A DNA stretch of 37,865 nt. It comes from Clostridia bacterium (lineage in GTDB: Bacteria > Bacillota > Clostridia > Oscillospirales > CAG-382). Numbering within the stretch: the first letter of the stretch is position 1; every line of letters starts with the position of its first letter. Positions 33,445 to 37,865 of this stretch are shown piece by piece. The stretch is from contig JAFYUY010000136.1 of NCBI GenBank assembly GCA_017549405.1, positions 1 to 37,865 of the forward strand, written 5' to 3'. The notes under the pieces were generated by a model. It searched no databases, had not been told where the DNA came from, and saw only the letters and a list, made by a program, of their open reading frames with translations. The translations under genes and the position numbers were made by a program.

Positions 33445-33466
33445 ATGGTTCACTTCCTTTTTGTAT

Positions 33467-34513
33467 CTACGAAAATTTTATATCTACGTTATATTTTTCA
33501 AGTTGAGTTTCTTTGATCTTTATGTTTATGTTTCGGCATCCCATCTCCGAAAGTATTCGGGATATTTCATTTTTGTTGTGCTTTTTCTGCCCTGAAATTT
33601 TTGATGTTTCGCCACACGGTGCAAACACCGTAAGGGTCTTTGCGTCTTGCGGAACGGAACCGAGCTGAGTGATTTTTTCTTTTATAAGATCGAGATAAAC
33701 TGCACTTTCGCACAACTCTCCGAGGGCAGGATGGTTTGCTCCCGCAAATACTTCGTTGGGATCCGAAAGATTTTCCCCCGACTGAAGTCCCACGCGCAAC
33801 ACTTTGACTCCGTTTCTGATGAATATCTTAAGACATTCTGCGGTGCGTGATACCGCATCCCCGATAGTAAGGGGCAAGTATTCTCCGTTTTGAGCCATGT
33901 TGCAAAGTTCCGTTTCCCTGAATACCACGGTGGGGTATATGCGGGTTTCCTTTGCACCGAGACGGCAAATTTCACGGGCTGTATAGATCTCATCCCCGGG
34001 TGTTGATGAGGGCAATCCCGTCATCATCTGACCACCGAGGATAAACCCACGCTCATTTATCAGCCTGCACGCACGCTCGGTCTGCTCGAAGGTGTGCCCT
34101 CTGCGGCAGGCGGAAAGAACTTTATCGCTTGCCGACTGTATGCCGAGTTCAATGTGGCGCACCCCGTAGCGCGAAAGTATGTCGAGTATTTCACCGTCTA
34201 TGTAATCGGGGCGGGTGGAAAGGCGGATGGTTCTGACTTTGCCGCATTTTACGTATTCGTATGCGTCAGCCAGCAGCCTTTCCATGGTGCTTCTGCATAT
34301 TCCCGTAAAGCTTCCGCCGAAAAAAGCTATCTCGGTATCATAGATATCGGGATCTATGGTGCAAAGAGCTTCTTCTATTTCGGGGCGGATATCTCGGTCT
34401 GCGGGGAGAGTTGTTCCCGTGATCTTGCGCTGATTGCAGAAAACACAGTCGTTCGGGCACCCCTCATGCGGGATGAATATGGGAATGTTTGCGTGTTTTT
34501 TTGCTTTATTCAT
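33467..34513 (-). CDS. Elp3-like radical SAM protein
   Basis: This 348-residue protein has a CxxxCxxC cluster in CPNDCVFCNQRK (19-30) and the Elp3/MiaB-B-type segments FFGGSFTGI, IRLSTRPDYID, HIELGIQSASDKVL, GLPSSTPGDE and IYPTVVFRET. It lacks the GNAT domain of Elp3. Proteins of this type are commonly found between rnc and smc in Clostridia, with function unassigned; tRNA modification is a guess from the family. Its ATG overlaps the rnc stop by 4 bases and its stop is 22 bases from the smc start. Confidence 0.9.
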   Translation of the reverse strand: MNKAKKHANIPIFIPHEGCPNDCVFCNQRKITGTTLPADRDIRPEIEEALCTIDPDIYDTEIAFFGGSFTGICRSTMERLLADAYEYVKCGKVRTIRLSTRPDYIDGEILDILSRYGVRHIELGIQSASDKVLSACRRGHTFEQTERACRLINERGFILGGQMMTGLPSSTPGDEIYTAREICRLGAKETRIYPTVVFRETELCNMAQNGEYLPLTIGDAVSRTAECLKIFIRNGVKVLRVGLQSGENLSDPNEVFAGANHPALGELCESAVYLDLIKEKITQLGSVPQDAKTLTVFAPCGETSKISGQKKHNKNEISRILSEMGCRNINIKIKETQLEKYNVDIKFS

Positions 34514-35268
34514 TTCGTGTTTATGCTGTTGTCATCGGCTTTACTTTCGGGTATGACCCCAAAAAGCACGAGCGCCATGCGTGCCGCCTGCTGTTCGGCT
34601 TCGCGCTTGGTTCCGCCGCTTCCTTTTCCTATGCAGTTGTTGTTAAGACGGACTTCAAAAAAGAAGCTCTTATCGTGCGGGGGGCCTTCCTCGCCTACCA
34701 TTACGTATTCAAGTATATCTCCGCGGTTCTGCTGAACGAATTGCTGAAGCATGGTCTTGCAGTCTTCGCTTCCTCCGCGACGTGTAAGCTCCTCTATTTT
34801 TTTTGCCACATACGGCAGCGCAAAGCTTTTTGCACAGTTGTATCCGCCGTCAAGATATATTGCTGCAAGAAGCGCTTCAAAAACATCGGCAATAACACTG
34901 CGTCGGTTTCTGCCGTTAGTGAGCTCTTCTCCGTGACCTATAAGCAGAAATTTTCCCGCTTCAAAGCTTGCCGAGTATTCGTAAAGAGCACCCTCGCACA
35001 CCGATGCGGCACGTATTTTCGTAAGATCTCCTTCGGCAAGGCGGTTGTATTCCTCGAAAAGATAGTCCGATGTTATTATGGAAAGCACCGAGTCGCCCAG
35101 AAATTCAAGCCGCTCATAGCATACGGTGTCGGTATTTCCCCTGGCGCGCATTTCGTTTGCGTATGATGAATGGGTAAGGGCTGTCTGTGCCAGCTTTTTG
35201 TTTTTAAAGGTGTATCCGATCCGCTCCTCAAGAAGTTCAAGTGGCAACGGATATTCTTCTTTTTTCAT
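34510..35268 (-). CDS. rnc: Ribonuclease III
   Basis: RNase III cleaves double-stranded RNA in rRNA maturation. The 252 residues contain the catalytic signature ERLEFLGDSVLSI (~52-64), the second acidic site VIADVFEALLAAIYLDGG (~125-142) and a dsRNA-binding domain (~165-240) with HDKSFFFEVRLNN and GGTKREAEQQAARMAL. A short acidic tail follows. It starts 18 bases after the plsX stop. acpP, which often lies between plsX and rnc, is missing here. Confidence 0.97.
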   Translation of the reverse strand: MKKEEYPLPLELLEERIGYTFKNKKLAQTALTHSSYANEMRARGNTDTVCYERLEFLGDSVLSIITSDYLFEEYNRLAEGDLTKIRAASVCEGALYEYSASFEAGKFLLIGHGEELTNGRNRRSVIADVFEALLAAIYLDGGYNCAKSFALPYVAKKIEELTRRGGSEDCKTMLQQFVQQNRGDILEYVMVGEEGPPHDKSFFFEVRLNNNCIGKGSGGTKREAEQQAARMALVLFGVIPESKADDNSINTK

Positions 35269-35286
35269 GATCTGCCTTTCAGTAGA

Positions 35287-36291
35287 TTATTTTATATATT
35301 TTTCCTTGTTCACCGCAAGAGTCTCAAACTCACCGATTATTCCCGACATGGCATAGTTCTTTGCCTGAAGAATACAGTAGCTTATGCTCTTTTCGTTGGA
35401 GCTTCCGTGGGCTTTTATAACAGGTTTGGATATGCCAAGGAACGGCGCACCGCCGAATTCCGAATAGTCCATTTTCTTTTTGAGCTTTGCGATACCGCCC
35501 GCCACAAAAACAGAGCCTAATTTTGTTGCTATGTTTTCGTAGAACAGATCCTTTAAGGTCTTCTTTATAAAGCTCCCGAAGCCTTCACAAAGCTTTAAGA
35601 TTATATTGCCCGTAAACCCGTCGCAGACTATAATATCGGCAACGCCTGCGGGCACGTCACGTCCCTCGATATTTCCGATAAAGTTGATGTTGAGTTCTTT
35701 TAGCTTCTGATGTGTTTCCACATAAAGCGCGGTTCCCTTTTTCTCTTCGGCACCGTTGTTTATAAGGCCAACTTTCGGAGATTTCACGTCCATAACGTGC
35801 TCCATAAAAAGGTGTCCCATAAGAGCAAAATCCGTAAGATGCTCGGGGCATACGTCTGTGTTTGCGCCCGCATCGACTAAAAGCATGGGCTTTCCGAGGG
35901 GTACTATTGCACCGAGTGCCGCACGTCTCATGCCCTTTATCCTGCGGACGATGAGCGTTGCCCCTGTGAAAAGCGCACCTGTGTTGCCTGCGCTCACCAC
36001 GGCATCGCCCTCACCCTCGGAAAGAAGACGGAGGGCAGTTGCCATTGAGGAATCTTTTTTCTCCTTCATAACACAGCCGGGGTCATCTTCCATATTTACC
36101 GGCTCATCGGGGGTATGGTAAACGGAAACTCTTATTTCCGAAAGGGAATTTTCGCGGATGATCTTTCTGATCACGTTTTCGTCACCCACCAGAAGCACAT
36201 CGGCATCGTGGGCGTTTGCGCCTGCGATGGCACCCTTAACTATTGCCTCGGGTGCATTGTCACCGCTCATGCAGTCAACGATTATTTTCAA
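35287..36291 (-). CDS. plsX: Phosphate acyltransferase PlsX
   Basis: PlsX makes acyl-phosphate from acyl-ACP for phosphatidic acid synthesis. The 334-residue protein begins KIIVDCMSGDNAPEAIVKGA. Further segments are SAGNTGALF, GKPMLLVDAGANTDV and VCDGFTGNIILKLCEG, with GGAPFLGI near the C-terminus. The start codon is TTG (36289-36291), 9 bases after GGAGG; no ATG is better placed. fabD, fabG, fapR and acpP do not accompany it here. Confidence 0.96.
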   Translation of the reverse strand: MKIIVDCMSGDNAPEAIVKGAIAGANAHDADVLLVGDENVIRKIIRENSLSEIRVSVYHTPDEPVNMEDDPGCVMKEKKDSSMATALRLLSEGEGDAVVSAGNTGALFTGATLIVRRIKGMRRAALGAIVPLGKPMLLVDAGANTDVCPEHLTDFALMGHLFMEHVMDVKSPKVGLINNGAEEKKGTALYVETHQKLKELNINFIGNIEGRDVPAGVADIIVCDGFTGNIILKLCEGFGSFIKKTLKDLFYENIATKLGSVFVAGGIAKLKKKMDYSEFGGAPFLGISKPVIKAHGSSNEKSISYCILQAKNYAMSGIIGEFETLAVNKEKYIK

Positions 36292-36318
36292 AACAGTTTT
36301 CCTCCGTGATAAAAAAGG

Positions 36319-37865
36319 TTATTGTTTGTCTAAATTTTTGGTAAAGCTGCATTTTTCGTTAATGCAGTAAACAAGATCCTTGCCCTTCTTTTTGAGCAAA
36401 AGGCCCTGGCATTCGGGGCATTTCTCCTCCTGCGGAATATCCCAGGTCGAGAATTTGCACTCGGGATATTTTTCGCAGCTGTAGAACACGCTCTTTTTTC
36501 TGCCGTGCTTTATGAGTATTTTTGAACCGCACTGAGGGCAAGGCACGTTAAGGTCTTTGGTTATGGGTTTTGTGCTGCGGCATTCGGGATACTTTGCGCA
36601 GGCATAGAAATTGCCGTATCTTCCGCGGCGGATCACCATACCGCCGCCGCATATATCACACTTGATATCATCGGGCGCGGGAGTGAGGCTTGCCGCAGTG
36701 GTATTTTCTTCGGTTTTCTCGATAACATTGCCGTCTTTATCTACGGGCTTTGTGTTGCGGCATGCGGGGTAGTTGGGGCACGCGGCAAAGCGGCCGAATC
36801 TGCCATTTTTGATTATCATGCGGCTGCCGCATTTTTCGCACAGAAAATCCGTTTCCTCGGCAACAAGCTTGTAGTTGCCCTTTTCTATGGTCTCTTCTGC
36901 CTTGTCAAGCATAGTGATAAAATCACCGTAGAAGGATTTCAAGACCTCCTGCATGGACTTTTTGCCGTTTTCCACATCATCGAGCAGCTCTTCCATGGTA
37001 GCGGTAAAGCCGTAGTCCACGATGCTTGAGAAATTATCGGTCATAAGGCGGGTGGTAACTTCACCCAGAGGTGAGGGAGCAAGGGTCTTTCCGTCGCGCT
37101 CCACATATCCGCGCTGGATTATAGTGGTGATGGTGGGGGTGTATGTGGAAGGGCGGCCAATACCCTTTTCTTCAAGCACCTTTATAAGGGTGGCTTCTGT
37201 ATATCTTGCGGGCGGCTTTGTGAAGTGCTGTGAGGGAGAAAGCTTGTTGAGCTCCAATGTGTCACCTTCGCAGACCTCGGGAAGCTTTGCTTCCTTTTCT
37301 TCTTCCTCGGGCGAATCTTCGTCCTTTTCTTCTTTTGTTTCTTCATAAACCGCCATAAATCCGGGATGGCGCACGGTGTAGCCCGAGCTGCGGAAGATAT
37401 ATCCCGCACTTTCAATATCAATGGTAACCGTGTCAAGCAGAGCGGATTCCATCTGAGAAGCCACAAAACGATCCCAGATGAGCTTGTAGAGCTTGAACTG
37501 GTCGGGAGAGAGATACTGCTTTACGATTGCAGGCTCAAAAGCCATATCGGACGGACGGATAGCTTCGTGAGCATCCTGAGCGCCTGCACGGGATTTATAA
37601 ACTCTGCGGGTCTTGGGATAATAATCCGCACCGTATTTCTGCTCGATATAAAGCTTTGCGGCATCGGCTGCGATATCGGAAATTCTGAGAGAGTCGGTAC
37701 GCATATAGGAGATAAGACCGCGGGTACCGAATTCTCCGAGCGAAATACCTTCATAAAGCTCCTGGGCAATTTTCGCTGTCTTTTCCGAACGGAAACCGAA
37801 TCTCTTATTCGCCTCCTGGTGAAGGGTGGAGGTAATAAAGGGAGGCGCGGGGTTATTGGTGCGCA
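36319..37865 (-). CDS. topA: DNA topoisomerase I, partial (N-terminus outside window)
   Basis: The frame is open to the right edge, so the N-terminal TOPRIM half is missing. The first residues seen are TNNPAPPFITSTLHQEA, followed by GLISYMRTDS, whose Tyr (codon 37705-37707) is the catalytic residue that links to the DNA 5' end. HEAIRPSD, EKGIGRPSTYTPTI and YGFTATMEELLD are typical type IA segments. The C-terminus has four zinc-ribbon units: CEKCGSRM...CPNYPAC, CDICGGGM...CAKYPEC, CPQCGSK...CEKYPEC and CPECQGL...CINEKC. It relaxes negative supercoils. Its stop lies 27 bases before plsX. Confidence 0.97.
   Translation of the reverse strand, partial: RTNNPAPPFITSTLHQEANKRFGFRSEKTAKIAQELYEGISLGEFGTRGLISYMRTDSLRISDIAADAAKLYIEQKYGADYYPKTRRVYKSRAGAQDAHEAIRPSDMAFEPAIVKQYLSPDQFKLYKLIWDRFVASQMESALLDTVTIDIESAGYIFRSSGYTVRHPGFMAVYEETKEEKDEDSPEEEEKEAKLPEVCEGDTLELNKLSPSQHFTKPPARYTEATLIKVLEEKGIGRPSTYTPTITTIIQRGYVERDGKTLAPSPLGEVTTRLMTDNFSSIVDYGFTATMEELLDDVENGKKSMQEVLKSFYGDFITMLDKAEETIEKGNYKLVAEETDFLCEKCGSRMIIKNGRFGRFAACPNYPACRNTKPVDKDGNVIEKTEENTTAASLTPAPDDIKCDICGGGMVIRRGRYGNFYACAKYPECRSTKPITKDLNVPCPQCGSKILIKHGRKKSVFYSCEKYPECKFSTWDIPQEEKCPECQGLLLKKKGKDLVYCINEKCSFTKNLDKQ

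Overview
The window looks like a chromosomal segment of an uncultured low-to-mid GC Bacillota, most likely a gut-type Clostridia (Eubacteriales/Oscillospirales-like). Four things point there: the topA-plsX-rnc-(radical SAM)-smc-ftsY-rdgB-yhbY-nadD/yqeK-LCP-rsfS-leuS gene order, the SLH-domain surface protein, strong AGGAGG-type ribosome binding sites, and many near-perfect TTGACA-N17-TATAAT promoters. Species cannot be fixed from this sequence. No mobile element, rRNA, tRNA, CRISPR array or prophage gene was seen. Every gene-free stretch is under 300 bases.

Layout. (1) 1-2881, minus: the N-terminal 960 residues of a large secreted protein with SLH modules and a right-handed beta-helix, cut by the left edge. 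(2) 3142-4901, minus: a diacylglycerol-kinase-like lipid kinase overlapping an AraC regulator. (3) 5094-6338, plus: a divergent Gfo/Idh/MocA oxidoreductase. (4) 6505-10070, minus: an operon of a NahK-like sugar 1-kinase, a beta-lactamase-fold serine hydrolase and mnmA. (5) 10301-14098, plus: a secreted protein with a catalytically dead NodB (polysaccharide deacetylase) fold, followed by an OmpR-type response regulator and a WalK/PhoR-type sensor kinase. (6) 14212-16619, plus: a DnaC-like ATPase with a probable AUU start, mannonate dehydratase (uxuA) and an RNHCP zinc protein. (7) 16719-17339, minus: a DUF1643 protein. (8) 17476-20909, minus: a YtrA-like GntR repressor with an ABC ATPase and permease, plus a visible operator. 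(9) 21199-21375, minus: rpsU (58 codons) with its own promoter and terminator. (10) 21513-37865, minus: a long housekeeping cluster from topA (cut by the right edge) to leuS.

How the genes work together. The last cluster covers chromosome topology and segregation (topA, smc), RNA processing and ribosome assembly or silencing (rnc, yhbY, rsfS), membrane targeting (ftsY), phospholipid and NAD synthesis (plsX, nadD), nucleotide pool cleaning (rdgB), wall polymer attachment (LCP) and tRNA charging or editing (leuS, a ProX-type deacylase). The left half is accessory: carbohydrate use (uxuA, NahK-like kinase, Gfo/Idh enzyme, beta-helix protein) and envelope sensing (two-component system, GntR-ABC operon).

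No clearly new multi-gene system stands out. The best candidate is the secreted pseudo-deacetylase placed directly upstream of a WalRK-like pair under a consensus promoter. The probable AUU start of the DnaC-like gene is the sharpest single anomaly.
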